Notes under the pieces: model-generated
Database searches by the model: none
What the model was told of the DNA's origin: nothing
The model's input: the letters and a program-made list of their open reading frames with translations, nothing else
Shown: positions 1 to 10,604 of the stretch, one piece after another
Numbering within the stretch: position 1 is the stretch's first letter
Layout of the letters: each line of letters begins with the position of its first letter
Translations under genes and position numbers: made by a program
Source: Dasypus novemcinctus
Taxonomy: Eukaryota; Chordata; Mammalia; Cingulata; Dasypodidae
Assembly (NCBI RefSeq): GCF_030445035.2
Contig: NC_080678.1
Coordinates: 66,479,087-66,543,086, forward strand
Reading direction: 5' to 3'
DNA length: 64,000 bases

Positions 1-848
1 AGAGGCATCTATTCCTTCACTTAGTTTTTCCAGTGTTTGCCTTATGTATTTGGAGGTACCCTTGTTAGGAGCATAAATATTTATGATTGTTCTTTCTTCT
101 TGAAAGATTATCCCTTTCACTAATATATAGTGTCCATCTTTGTCTCTCACAATTGTTTCACATTTAAATTCTACTTTGTCTGATATTAAAGTAGCTACTC
201 CTGCCATTTTTGGTTATTGTTTGCTTGTAAGATTGTTTTCCAGCCATTCACTTTCAACCTCCTTGAATCCCTGGGTCTAAGATGTGTTTCTTGTAGACAG
301 CATATAGATGAGTCATATTTCCTTGAATCTCTTGACAGATGAGTTTAATCCATTGACATTCAATGTTATTACTTTCAAGGAATTATTTATATTAGCCATG
401 TTTTCTTTGGATCTGTGTTTGTCATATTTTGTTTGATTTTCTCTTTCTGTTTTTGTCTTTTTAGTTGCTCTTACACTCTCCTCCAACTCTGTCTCTCTTA
501 TTTTTTTCTTTCTCAATGCAGAACTCCTTTTAGTATTTCTTGAAGGGCAGGATTCTTGTTGGCATACTCTCTTAGTTTCTGTTTATCAGTGAATATTTTG
601 AACTCTCCATCATTTCTGAATGCTAACTTTGCTGGATAGAGTATTCTTGGTTGGAAATTTTTTCCTTTAATACCTTGACCATGTCATACCACTGCCTTCT
701 TGCCTCCATGGTTTCAGATGAGAAATCAGCACTTAATCTTATGGAGCCTCCTTTGTATGTGGTGGTTCTCTTTTCCTTGCTGCTTATAGAATTTTCTCTT
801 TGTCTTGAGCATTGGCTAATTTGACAAGTTTATGTCTTGGGGTAGGCC
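1..848 (-). mobile_element. Inverted 5' segment of a young L1 (ORF1 end, ORF2 start)
   Basis: Read on the minus strand this is the C-terminal part of L1 ORF1, then a short spacer, then the start of ORF2 (first Met near 400, beginning MANINNSLKV), running out of the window at base 1 within the endonuclease domain. It aligns with about 50738-51615 of the full-length L1 at 47812-57775. At 848/849 it joins head-to-head with plus-strand L1 3' UTR. There is no intact ORF. The arrangement fits the inverted part of a twin-primed L1 insertion; the left boundary is outside the window. Confidence 0.85.
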
Positions 849-2365
849 AATGACAGCTGAGAGAGTGCTGAGTTCCTGGCCAGGGGAGCTCTATCACATT
901 CCCCAATGGAACAGCAACAATACCCCAAGTGCAATGGCAAGGACCAACAAAGATGGATGGCCCAATGATGAGCCCTTGATACTGATGGCTCCCATTATGA
1001 ACCTGTGTGCCTGAAATATGAACTAGACCTAGAGCTGCAGGGTACCAAAGAGTTACCTCCTGAGAGCCTCCATGTTGCTCACATGTGGCCACTCTCTAAG
1101 TCAAACTCAGCATGTAGATGCATTGCCTACCTCCCAGCATGGGACATGACTCCCAGGGATGAGCCTTCCTGGCAGTGAGGGATTACCACCAAGCTCCAGC
1201 TGATGATGTAACTAAAAAAGACCTTGAATAAAGGCATCAACTCAGACTGGCAGAATATCTCAGCCTACATGTAATATCAGGTATTAAAAACTGCTTTTTG
1301 ACTTTGGATAAAAGGGGGGAAATGGAAAGGACAGGTGAGTTTATATGGCTATGTGTCTCCAAAAATGAGTCAGGATGTCATCAGAGGGATGATGCTTATG
1401 CACACCTCAGCAGGGTACCAGAGACAGTTAAGGTAGATGTAAACCCAGGTGCTAGTTCTCCTGATGGCTGCAGAGACCCCTATGGTCATAACAGATGGCT
1501 CTGGAGTGCAGGGCCATGTCAGTTGGCCCTACTTTGGAGTTTGTGGTCCTGTGTGTGATGGAGTTGGACTCAGATATGACCGTTCTACACATGACTCTTC
1601 TGTTACTTTTACCAGACCTGTGGTTGGCGTTTGGGTTGGTATATACTCAGGAGACCTGAATCTCTGGACTGTCCATATGATGGCCAGGCCCTGGGCCTCA
1701 GCAGACTTGCAACTCCTACCCTCTGATTTGTTGGACTTACCCTGGCCAGCTGACAAGAGGTGAAGAGGGTCACCCACCACACGAGGGAGCCAAGAGTGAC
1801 TATAGCTGCAAGCAGGAGAATTGCACCCATCATCCATGTGGAGTCTAAAGCCCCTCTTGATGTAGAGGAGGACTGGACATAACCATCCCAGGGTCCACAG
1901 GATGGAGGAATAGTGTATGGATTAGAGTGGACTTACTGGTGTTCTGCTGGGGAACTATTGTGATAAGTAAGGGAAGAAATTGTAATAGTGATATGGAGAG
2001 GGTGGCCATGGTGGCTGCTGATGTTAGGGAGACGGAAGAAGAAATATGGTGTGGGGGCATTTTCAGGATTTGGAGTTGTCCTGGGTGGTGCTGGAGTGAC
2101 AGATGTTGGACTTTGTGTGTCCTGCCATGGCCCACTGGGTGGACTGGGAGAGTGTGTGGACTACAATGTGGACGACTGTCCATGTGGCACAGCGGTGCTC
2201 CAGAATGTATTCGCCAGGTGCAGTGAATGTGCCACAATGATGGAAGAGGTTGTTGATGTGGGAGGGGTGGGGTGGGTGGGATGGGGGGTATATGGGGACC
2301 TCATATTTTTTTAATGTAACATTTAAAAGAAAATAAAGAAGAAAAAAATAAAATAAAAGTAATCA
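849..2365 (+). mobile_element. L1 3' UTR segment with A-rich tail
   Basis: This matches the long 3' UTR of the full-length L1 (its positions from about 56342), including the block 'gggacatgactcccaggg' near 1141, a G-rich tract at about 2255-2290 and an A-rich end at 2322-2365. It is plus-strand, opposite to the L1 sequence immediately to its left, so the two are probably one insertion event. Short open frames inside it are chance. Confidence 0.85.
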
Positions 2366-2590
2366 AGAGTATTTTCACAAATAACTATTTGAGATCTGTG
2401 TTTTAACATTGGTTGTAAATCAATATCAGTATATAGTAGTGAAAAAAAGCATGTATTTTAGTTAGTTTTCACAGCTCACTATGTATATGAATCTTTGAGC
2501 ATTGTTTGTAAGTCAGTATCAGTACAGAGCAGGGAATAAAGAATGCATTTTTGTTAGTTTTGGAAATGAAAAAAAAAGAAAGAAAGAAAT
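2366..2590 (+). other. Probable 3'-transduced sequence with second poly(A) tail
   Basis: About 200 bp that are not part of the L1 3' UTR lie between the L1's own A-rich end and a second A-rich tail (2569-2590). An AATAAA at 2535-2540 sits 28 bases before the second tail, as expected if L1 transcription read through its weak signal and used a downstream one. The segment holds two imperfect copies of a ~100-bp unit (about 2395-2470 and 2490-2568). Transduction is inference; a separate small insertion is the alternative. Confidence 0.55.
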
Positions 2591-3215
2591 CAAAATGACC
2601 TAAATAATTGGAAGAACATTCCATGCTCACAGACTAGAAGACTAAATATCATTAAGATGTCAGTTCTACCCAAATTGATATACAGATTCAATGCAATCCC
2701 AGTAAAAATTCCCCCAGCGTTTTTTTAAATAAATGGGAAACATGATTAACAAATCTATTTGGAAAGGTAAGGGGTCTCGAACAGCCAGAAACATTTTAAA
2801 AAGGAAAAGTGAAGTGGGAGGACTCTCACTTTCAGACTTTAAATCATATTACCTAGCTACAGTGGTAAAAACAGCATGGTACTGATAAAAAGACAGACAC
2901 AAAGACCAATGGAACCAAACTGATGGGTCAGAAACAAATCCTAACATCTATCAGCAAGTGATTTTTGACAAGCCTGTCATACCCACCCGGCTTGGGCAGA
3001 ACAGTCCATTCAACAAATAGTGCTGAGAAAACTGGGTATCCATAGCCAAAAGAAGGAAAGAGGATACCTATCTCACACCTTATACAAAAATTAACTCAAA
3101 ATGGATCAAAAACCTAAACATAAAAGCAAGAACCATAAAGCTTCTAGAAGAAAACTTAGAAAAACATCTTCAAGATCTGATGGTAGGTGGTGGGTTCTTA
3201 AAGGTGATAAGAGGA
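2591..3215 (+). mobile_element. Old L1 ORF2 fragment (downstream of RT)
   Basis: Diverged plus-strand L1 ORF2 in the region after the reverse transcriptase domain: recognisable are 'attaagatgtcagttctaccc', the 'atttggaaaggtaaggggtc' block and 'caaaaattaactcaaaatgg'. It aligns with about 53590-54150 of the full-length copy. Frames are broken. It stops abruptly near 3215 without an L1 3' end. Confidence 0.85.
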
Positions 3216-4318
3216 ATACTGAGATGGATACTGATGTTTAATGTATGTAGAAGTTTTAATTAACTTTATTGTAAAAGTGTGGAAATGTATAGAGTTGATG
3301 GTAACACATTATAGTGAGTAACAGCAGGTTTTTACGTCAGAATGTGGCTCAAAAGGGTAGTCTAGGTAGTAAATGCCAATCAACAGAAAGCTAGAAAATA
3401 ATCTAGGGACTGAACAGCACAGTAAACCCAGAGGTGGATGAGAATTGTGGTTGATGGTACAGATGCAAGAGTGTTCTTTGTTAGATAGAGCAAACACTGT
3501 TGCAGGATGGTAGGAATGTGGAGAAGCATGGGAAAAATACAACTGGAGTGACCTATGGTCTGTGGTTAACAGTAATAATGTAATATTCATGCATCTATGC
3601 CAAAGATGTACTGTGTTGATAATGGGTGAATATGGAAAAAGTATGCCAAATGTACACTATGGACCTGGTAATAGTCTGAGGATATTATCTCATAATCTGT
3701 AACAAATGTCCCACAATAGTGTGGTGTGTTCATAGAGGGATGTTGGATGGGAATTCTGCACATGGGCATGATTGTTTTGTAAGTATACAATTTCTGTTAT
3801 AAAAATATATTTTAAAAATAATAATAGGGTGGATTGGGGGGGGGAATATACCAAATGTAAGATAAAAACTATAGTTAGTAGTAAGATTTTGATGAAATTC
3901 TTCAATTACTTGTAACAAATGTTTTACAGCAATGCAAGGTGTTGATAGTGGTTGATGTATGGGACCCCTGTATGATGTTATACATGTTTGCTTTGTAAGT
4001 TCACAACTTTTACTATACACTTATTGTTTATGTATTTTCATATAGAAATGATATTAAATAATAATAAGGTGGGTTGGGGTAAAAATACACCAAATGTAAG
4101 ATACTTTGGTTGGTAATTATATTTTCAGGATGCTCTTTAAGCATTAGTTAAAATGTTTCACAACAATGCAAGGTATTGTTGGTAAGGTGAGTTATGAAAA
4201 CCCTGTATGATATTACAAATGTTTGTTTTGTAAGTTCACAACTATTACCAAACACTTATTGTTTATGTATGTTTATGCATGAGTAATATAGTTCAATAAA
4301 TTTTTTAAAAAATATCTT
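3216..4318 (+). repeat. Diverged tandem array, ~230-bp units (L1 3'-end-like)
   Basis: From about 3570 three diverged head-to-tail units can be seen (about 3570-3830, 3831-4065, 4066-4310). Shared blocks are 'caccaaatgtaagata', 'taacaaatgt..cacaa', 'aatgcaaggt' and 'ttttgtaagttcacaact'. The motifs resemble the terminal part of older L1 3' UTRs in this window (38000-38130), so I take it as an L1-type 3' UTR with internal duplication; 3216-3570 is less clear. Confidence 0.5.
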
Positions 4319-5408
4319 TACAAAGAAAAAAAATAAGGGAGAAATTAAAAACATTATCAGATAAACAAAAGTTGAGGGAGTTCATTACCACCAGACCTGC
4401 CCTACAAGTAATGCTAAAAAGAATTCTTCAGACAGAAAGGAAATGACACTAGATAGTGGTTCAAAGTGGCATAAAGAAATAAAGACCTGAGGTAATGGTA
4501 ACCTGGATAATTACAAATTCTGGTATTACTGTATTGTATTGTTTGGTATGTAACTTCACTTATTACTTCCTACAGAAACTAAAATGCACATATAAGAAAG
4601 TAATAATAAATCTATGTTTCTGGATATTAAATATACAAATATACCAGTGGTAAAGGTACAAAAAATGGTCAGGGGACAGTGAGGTGTGGGAAAACTCTAT
4701 GTGCAGGCTATTGATGTTAATTTGGTATCAAAACAAACATGGTTGTTATATATTTAGAATGTTAACTATTGCCCCTATGGTAACTATAAGGAAATGTGAT
4801 GAGAAATACATCCAGACTGAAAAAAACAAGCCAAACCAAAAAAAAAAAAAAAAACCAACTCAGGAAAGCCGATGTGGCTCAGTGGTTGAGTGCCAGTTTC
4901 CCACATACAAGGTCCTGGGCTCAATCCCTGGCCCCCAGTACCTAAAAAAAAAAAAAAAAAAAAAAAGACACAACATAAAAAATCAAATAAATATAAAAGT
5001 AGACATTAGTGCAAGTCAGGGACAAAAATGGTATGAGATTACAAAGACTACATAGTAAAATGACAGACGAAAGACCTATATTATCAGTAGTACCTTTAAA
5101 TGTAAATGGATTAAACTCTAGTCAAAAGGAAGAAATTGGCAGAATGAATAAAAAAGAATTACCCAACTGTATGCTGTCTGCAAGAGACTTGCCATAAAGT
5201 CAAAGATACAAGAGGTCAGGGGTGAAAGGATGGAAAAAATTTATATCATGCAAATAGTAACCATAAGAGAACTGAGGTGATTATGCTAGTATCAAATAAA
5301 ATAGACAATAAGTCAAAAACAGTTATGAGTAACAAAGGTGGTTATTATATACTGATAGTGGAGACAATTCACCAAGAAGAAATAACAATTATAAATACAT
5401 ATGCACCG
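4319..5408 (+). mobile_element. Old L1: ORF1 end, inter-ORF region, ORF2 endonuclease start
   Basis: Begins with the last part of ORF1 ('gataaacaaaagttgaggga...'), continues through a long inter-ORF spacer with a SINE, and reaches the start of ORF2 near 5060 (LSVVPLNVNGLNSS, then YYILIVETIHQEEITIINTYAP at 5342-5408), i.e. the apurinic-endonuclease domain. Frameshifts and stops make it non-functional. It is interrupted at 5408 by an LTR and resumes at 6735. Confidence 0.85.
4853..4966 (+). mobile_element. tRNA-derived SINE (DAS-like), short form
   Basis: The tRNA-like head 'gatgtggctcagtggttgag' is followed by 'ggtcctgggctcaatccc' (B-box region), 'agtacct' and a 22-base A tail. Inserted in the inter-ORF spacer of the old L1. 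An A-rich run just upstream (4830-4850) may be the tail of another unit. Confidence 0.85.
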
Positions 5409-6734
5409 TGGCATTTTGATATTATTGATGAATTCCAAAAAGAAATACTGATTATGTTTGTAAACCGGTCTGTTCCTCTGGTCTCATGATAATCCTTAGA
5501 TTTATTAGATTCAGCTGAGATGTCTGCTGAAATTAAGATTAATAAATAATAAAATATTAAACTCCATCTGAGGGATCTGGTTATGTTCTCAATTAGAGGG
5601 GCAAAAATCTCTTGGGAACATAGGCAGCGCCTAATAAAAGAAAACTAACAAATAGGTCAAGCTCTCAATATTATTGCATTCAAATATGAGACATTCTTTA
5701 AAAATTGAAATTAGTTTTTACTGTAAGTTACAAGGGGAGAGGGAGTGAAGAATAGAATAGATGGAACATAGGGCAATTTTAGGGCATCAGAATTATTCTC
5801 CATGATCTTGCAATAAGGGATGCAGGCTATTTGAAATTTTGTAAGAACTTATAAAATTGTTCAATGAAAAATGTAAACCATAATATAAACCATTCAGCAA
5901 TGTTCATAGCTATGTTTAATATTTGTATATCAATTGTAAAAAAATGTACCATATATTTGTAAAATGTTATTAATAGGGGAGAGTGGGAGATGGAGAGTTG
6001 GTTGGGAATATGGGAATCCCCTAAATTTTCTACGTGACATTTTGTAACTTAAATCTTCTTTGAAGATAAAGTGAAAAAAATTTACCCTGTGGAAACATAG
6101 AGAAGAAAATGCTTCTGTACATTAAAAGATAATAGATCTTATGGTGATTAAAAAATAAAAAAAGATTAGGGCTCTGATCCTACCAAGTCATTAGACTGAG
6201 ATTCAGCATAAAGTCCCTGCCCCTTGGGCTGATAATACAGACTCTCACACCTAAGTAGATACACAGAGTTTGAGTTTTGATGCTGGAGCCCCAGGAATTA
6301 AATGCATGGAGAAAGAGACCACAGTGGAAGAGAGACAGTTCATTAGACAGAATCCTGCAGCCCCAGGAAGAGAGATGAGCCATTCATCTGATAGTTTGCA
6401 GCTATAGAGACCAGAGCCCTGAGCAGCTGAGCCAAGAGAGAAACTAGCCCAGGGAGAGAGAAGAGACTTATCCCAGCTTCCAGCTGATATTGGAAGAAGC
6501 TGGGACCATGAAGCCTTAAGAGGAAGAAGGAAGGCTGAACCGTCACTGACATCATCTGCAGTCTTGCTCCAAAATGTGGCCAATGACTTTGGGTGAGAGA
6601 GTACCCCTCATGATACCTTGAGTTGAACTCTCTAGAACCTTGTGACTGTAAGCTTCTACCTCAAATAAATACCCTTTATAAAAACCAACAGATTTCTGGT
6701 ATTTTGCATCAGCACCCCTTTAGCTGACTAATAC
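5409..6734 (+). mobile_element. MaLR-like solo LTR, split by a HAL1-like tail
   Basis: The LTR starts TG (5409) and ends 'gactaataca' (6734) and is flanked by the direct repeat tgcacc (5402-5407 and 6735-6740). The same family occurs intact at 32668-33287. Shared blocks include 'tgaattccaaaaa', 'ctggtctgttcctctgg', 'gacttatcccagc' and 'agatttctggtattttgcatcagcacccctttagct'-type 3' ends. It sits in L1 ORF2 sequence. The assignment to MaLR rests on the terminal motif and is inference. Confidence 0.7.
5539..6161 (+). mobile_element. HAL1/L1-type 3'-end insertion inside the LTR
   Basis: An insertion between LTR parts, bounded by the short direct repeat aagatta (about 5532-5538 and 6162-6169). 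It ends with the motif series 'caattgta..aaatgtacca', 'gttattaatagggga', 'gggaatcccctaaattttcta' and an A-rich tail. The last ~90 bases resemble the end of the element at 22463-25650, and the last ~340 resemble 9743-10105. Confidence 0.6.
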
Positions 6735-7734
6735 ATGCACCTAACAACAGAGCCCCAAAATACATGAAGCAAATATTGATAGATTTGAAGGGAGTAATTG
6801 ACAGTTTCACATTAATATATTAGTTGGAGAATTTAACACACCACTTTCAATAATGGATAGAATATATAGTCAAAAGCTCAATAAGGAAGTTCAAGGCTTG
6901 AATGATACTCTAAACCAACTAAATCTAACAGGCATTTAAAGAACACTTCTCTAAAAACAGAATCCAGAGAAGCAGATATGGCTCAAGCAGTTGGGCAACT
7001 ACCTACCACATGGGAGGTCCCAGGTTCAGTTCCCGGTGCCTCCTAAAGAAGACCAGCAAAACAACAAGTTGATGCAACAGGCTGGTGCAGTGAGTTGATA
7101 CAACAAGATGACGCAATGAGATGACACAGCAAGGAAACACAATTGGCGAAACAACAAGCAGGAAGTGGAGGTGGCTGAAGTGATTGGGTACCTCCTTCCC
7201 ACATGGGAGGTCTGAGGTTTAGTTCCTAGTGCCTCCTAAAAAAGAAGATGTGCAGACATAGAGAGCATACAATGAACAGACAGCAAGCACAAACAATGAG
7301 GGTATGCAGGGAGAAATAAATAAAATAAAAATTTTAAAACAAAACAGAATGCACATTCTTCTTGAGAGCACATGGATCATTCTCCAGGATAGACCATATG
7401 TTGGGTCACAAAACAAAGTTTCAATAAATTCAAAAATATTGAAATTATACAATGTATATTCTCCAACCACAACAGAATAAAGCTAGAAATCAACAGCAAA
7501 GGGAGAAAGGGAAAATTCACAAATATGTGGAAATTAAACAACATACTTTTAAACAATCAGTGGGTTAAAGTGGAAATCAGAAGCAAAGTTAAGAAATATG
7601 AGGCAAATGAAAAAGAAAATACAACATACCCAAACTTATGGGATGCAGCAAGGCAGTACTGAGAGGGAAATTTATAGGTCTAAATGCTTATATTAAAAAG
7701 AATAAAGACTTCCAATCAGAGAATGATATCCATT
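6735..7734 (+). mobile_element. Old L1 ORF2, endonuclease domain (continuation)
   Basis: Resumes the L1 interrupted at 5408: 'tgcacctaacaacagagcccc', a degenerate endonuclease region, then after a SINE 'agcacatggatcattctccag' and the segment coding RGKFIGLNAYIKK near 7665. Diverged, with stops. Sequence for the reverse transcriptase core is absent between here and 8970. Confidence 0.85.
6964..7340 (+). mobile_element. Dimeric tRNA-derived SINE
   Basis: Two tRNA-like heads in the same orientation ('gatatggctcaagcagttggg' at about 6976 and 'ggaggtggctgaagtgattg' at about 7168), each ending 'gtgcctcctaaa', separated by a body of 'caacaagatgac'-like repeats and ending in an AT-rich tail. Flanked by the direct repeat aaaacagaat (about 6954-6963 and 7340-7349). 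Confidence 0.85.
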
Positions 7735-8969
7735 ACTCTGCCCCAGTCACATGCCCAGAATGCACAGGCCACTGGCCTGGTGATCACCTTCTCGCAAACT
7801 TCTCAACACTGACCACCACCTGTACTGGTCCCCCCCACTCCCTCTACACACCCTCATGTCCAGGCACCAGTTGCAGTTCATCTGAGCCCCACCTGGTCCC
7901 AGAGACTGCAGACTATCTTTGGCTCATACAAACCAATAAGATTCTCTGCCATGCAGTGGGCTGTAACCACACCTTCTCCAAAGAAATAAGAACTCCAGTC
8001 CTAAATTGGGGGCTCCCCTTCCAAGTTTTCCTTCCTGTGTAGTTTTCCCAAGTCTAAGAGAGAGGGTTTTTTTATAACTTATGGTCATTCTTTTATCATA
8101 GTTTATTCTTTCTATTAAACTTCCCTAGATTAAATCATTTTGTGGTTTCTGTCTACTGACTGGACCAAGACTGGTATACTCTTCCACAGAGATTGAGTCA
8201 TATCTCAGTCAAATTAAGAAACAGAGAAATGAGTAAAAACTTCCCTTTGCAGATGTAGTACACTGAGCCAAGACCTCTAAAGTGCAAGGCCACTATTCAG
8301 CTATACTATAGGGTTCTGTTTTGCTGAATGAAGTACTCAAGCTTGATTGAGAAATTAATTGTTCAGGATCACAGAAAGAATTCTGATGGCCCACAAGTTA
8401 AAAGAAATGAAAGAAGAAAAGTAAAGAAAAAAGATTCAAATGCAGAATTTGATTTTTGTGTTAGGCCATGTGGCTGTCCATGCATCCTCAGTAAACTGTT
8501 TACATCTCATTAATGCAGGAGGAATTTGAATATGTCTTAAAGATGAATGAGTCCTACCTCAAGGTAGGCCCAGAGCAAGAAGGGAGTCAGCCCACAGGGG
8601 CCCAGCTACACAGAGTTACATAAAACTAGAGATTTCTAATTACTATGCAGAAGCCAAAGATGTGCTGCAATAAGTCATGTATAAGCTGAAATATTGATCC
8701 TCTGAACCTTTGGGTGAAGATTCAAATAGCCATAACCTCAATCCAGCTGCCTCTGGTTGCAAGGAACTATAGTCTGATCTAGAGGGAATATGAGAGAAAC
8801 GAAAAAGGAGAGGCAAAACAAGAGCTCTCACAGAAAGTGCAATCTACAGTCAAATTTTGGAAACTTACAGAGCACCTCAAACAACATAATGAAATTACAG
8901 AATAAGAGCAAAAAGAATATTTAGAAAAGACAACAGAGTTATTTGCACCCCTTTTGGTTGACTAATACA
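7735..8969 (+). mobile_element. LTR-like sequences replacing L1 RT region
   Basis: Two blocks. 7735-8190 has an LTR-like end (ATTAAA near 8116, then 'tttgtggtttctgtctactgac'). 8191-8969 ends 'gcaccccttttggttgactaataca', the same terminus as the MaLR-like LTRs at 6734 and 33287. Starts are not resolved and no coding capacity is recognised; a 61-codon frame at 8328-8513 has no recognisable relatives to me. Confidence 0.4.
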
Positions 8970-9295
8970 GATGTCGATTCTACCCAAAGTGATTTACATT
9001 TTTGACGCCCATCCCAATCAAAAGCCCAACAACCTTCTTTGCTAAAAATGAAAAGCACAATCATCAAACAATATGGAAAGGTAAGGGGCCTGAGTAGCCA
9101 AAGCCATCTTGAAAAAGAAAAACAAAGTTGGAGGACTCATTCTTTCTGATCTTCAAACTTATTACAAAGCCACAGTAACTAAATCAGTATGGTACTGGCA
9201 CAAGATCAGACATATAGGACAATGGAATCTCATTAAGAGCTCAGAAATCAACCCTCACATTTATGGCCAACTGATTTGACAAGGGGGTAAATACC
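8970..9295 (+). mobile_element. Old L1 ORF2 fragment (post-RT)
   Basis: Resumes at 'atgtcgattctacccaaagtg' and continues through 'ggaaaggtaaggggcctgag' to 'ttatggccaactgatttgac', colinear with 53620-53950 of the full-length L1. Interrupted at 9296 by an antisense LTR. Confidence 0.85.
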
Positions 9296-9742
9296 ACTTG
9301 CCTTAGTTTCCTAGGCTACTCAAACAAATACTATGAAATGAGTTGGGTTAAACAATGAGAATTTATTCACTCACAGTTTTAAGGCTGGAAAAATGTCCAA
9401 ATCAAGGTATCATCAGGACCATGTTTTCTCCCCGACATCTGTGGCCTTCTGGGACTGGCTGCCAGGATTCCTTAGTTTCACTGTCACATGGCAAGACACA
9501 TGGTGGCATCTCCTGATCTCTTCCTTCTCTTCCATGTTCCATTTCAGAGTCTTGCTTCTTGTGGCTCTCCCTTTCTCTTTGTCTGAATTTCATTCTCTTA
9601 AAAAAGGACACTTAAAAAAAAAAAAAAAAAAAAAAAAGGAGTCTAGTAGTAGTTTAAGACCAATCCTGATTGAAATGGATCACACCTCAACTGAAGTAGC
9701 CTCATCAAAGGTCCTACTAAAATGGGTTCACACCTACAGGAA
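9296..9742 (-). mobile_element. MaLR (MST/MLT1-like) LTR, antisense
   Basis: On the plus strand it starts 'cttagtttcctaggct', with 'acaatgagaatttattcactcacag', and continues with the 'aaatcaaggtatcatcagg' block, which are reverse complements of typical MaLR LTR 3' motifs. A 21-base A run at 9616-9637 is a later expansion. A second member lies at 13034-13453. Confidence 0.65.
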
Positions 9743-10105
9743 TTGAGGGAGAGGGAGGGAAGAATAGGTGGAACATAAGGCATTGGAATTATTATGATAT
9801 TGTAGTGACAGATACAGGCCGTTACACCTTTTGTCAAAACCTATAAACCTATACAGTGCAAAATGTAAGCCATAATGTAATAAACTATAGACCTTGGTTA
9901 GTAGCAATGCTTCAGTATTTGTTCATCAATTGTAACAAATAAACCACACTAATGTAAGATGTTATTAATAGGGGAAAATGTGGGAGGAGCAAGGAATGAG
10001 TTATGTGGGAAACCCCTATATTTTCCCCCTATACTTTTGATGTAACTTTTCTGTAATCTAAAACTTCTCTAAAAAGAAAGTTTATTATATAAGGGGAAAA
10101 AAAGA
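9743..10105 (+). mobile_element. HAL1/L1-type 3' end
   Basis: Starts 'agggagagggagggaagaata' and ends 'gttattaataggggaaaatgtggg', 'gggaaacccctatattttcc', 'tttctgtaatctaaaacttct' plus an A-rich tail. It is a sister of 5700-6161, and its last part is like 25550-25650. Severely 5' truncated. Confidence 0.6.
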
Positions 10106-10604
10106 ACATGCTTCAAACCACCACACCACTCAATTGGGAAAGAATAGTCTCTTCAACAAATGGTGCTGAGAAAACTGGATTTCCATATACAAAAGAATAA
10201 AGGTGGGCCCCTACCTCACACTATATACAAAATCAACTCAAAATGGATCAAAATATAATTATAGGAATATATGTAAACATATATTATAAATATAAGAGCC
10301 AGATCTACAAACCACCTAGAAGAAAACAGGGAAGCAACTTCAAAGACCTTTTGTTAGGCAATGGTTTCTTAGACTTTGCACCTTAAAGCACAAGCAACAA
10401 AAGAAAAAATAGATAAATGGACCTCATCAAAATTAAAAATTTTGTTCTTCAAAGGACTTTATCATGAAATTAAAAGAGAACCTACAAAATGGTAGCAAAT
10501 ATTTGAAAACCACACATCAAATAAGGGTTTACTACCACAATATGTAAAGAAATCCTTCAATTCAACTGCAAAAGACAAATAACCCAATTAAAAATAGGCA
10601 AAAA
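10106..10604 (+). mobile_element. Old L1 ORF2 fragment (C-terminal third)
   Basis: 'tggtgctgagaaaactggatttcc', 'aaaatcaactcaaaatggatc' and 'ctaccacaatatgtaaagaaatcc' are standard L1 ORF2 landmarks in the plus orientation. The last 15 bases (10590-10604) form the left TSD of the younger L1 that follows. Confidence 0.88.

Noticed and set aside
4853-4966. tRNA-like sequence as a tRNA gene (also at the other SINE heads)
   Set aside because: Followed by SINE ends and A-rich tails, repeated many times in the window and too diverged to fold as functional tRNAs.
8328-8513. 61-codon lysine-rich ORF
   Set aside because: Short, in LTR-like sequence, with no recognisable domain and no supporting splice or promoter signal.
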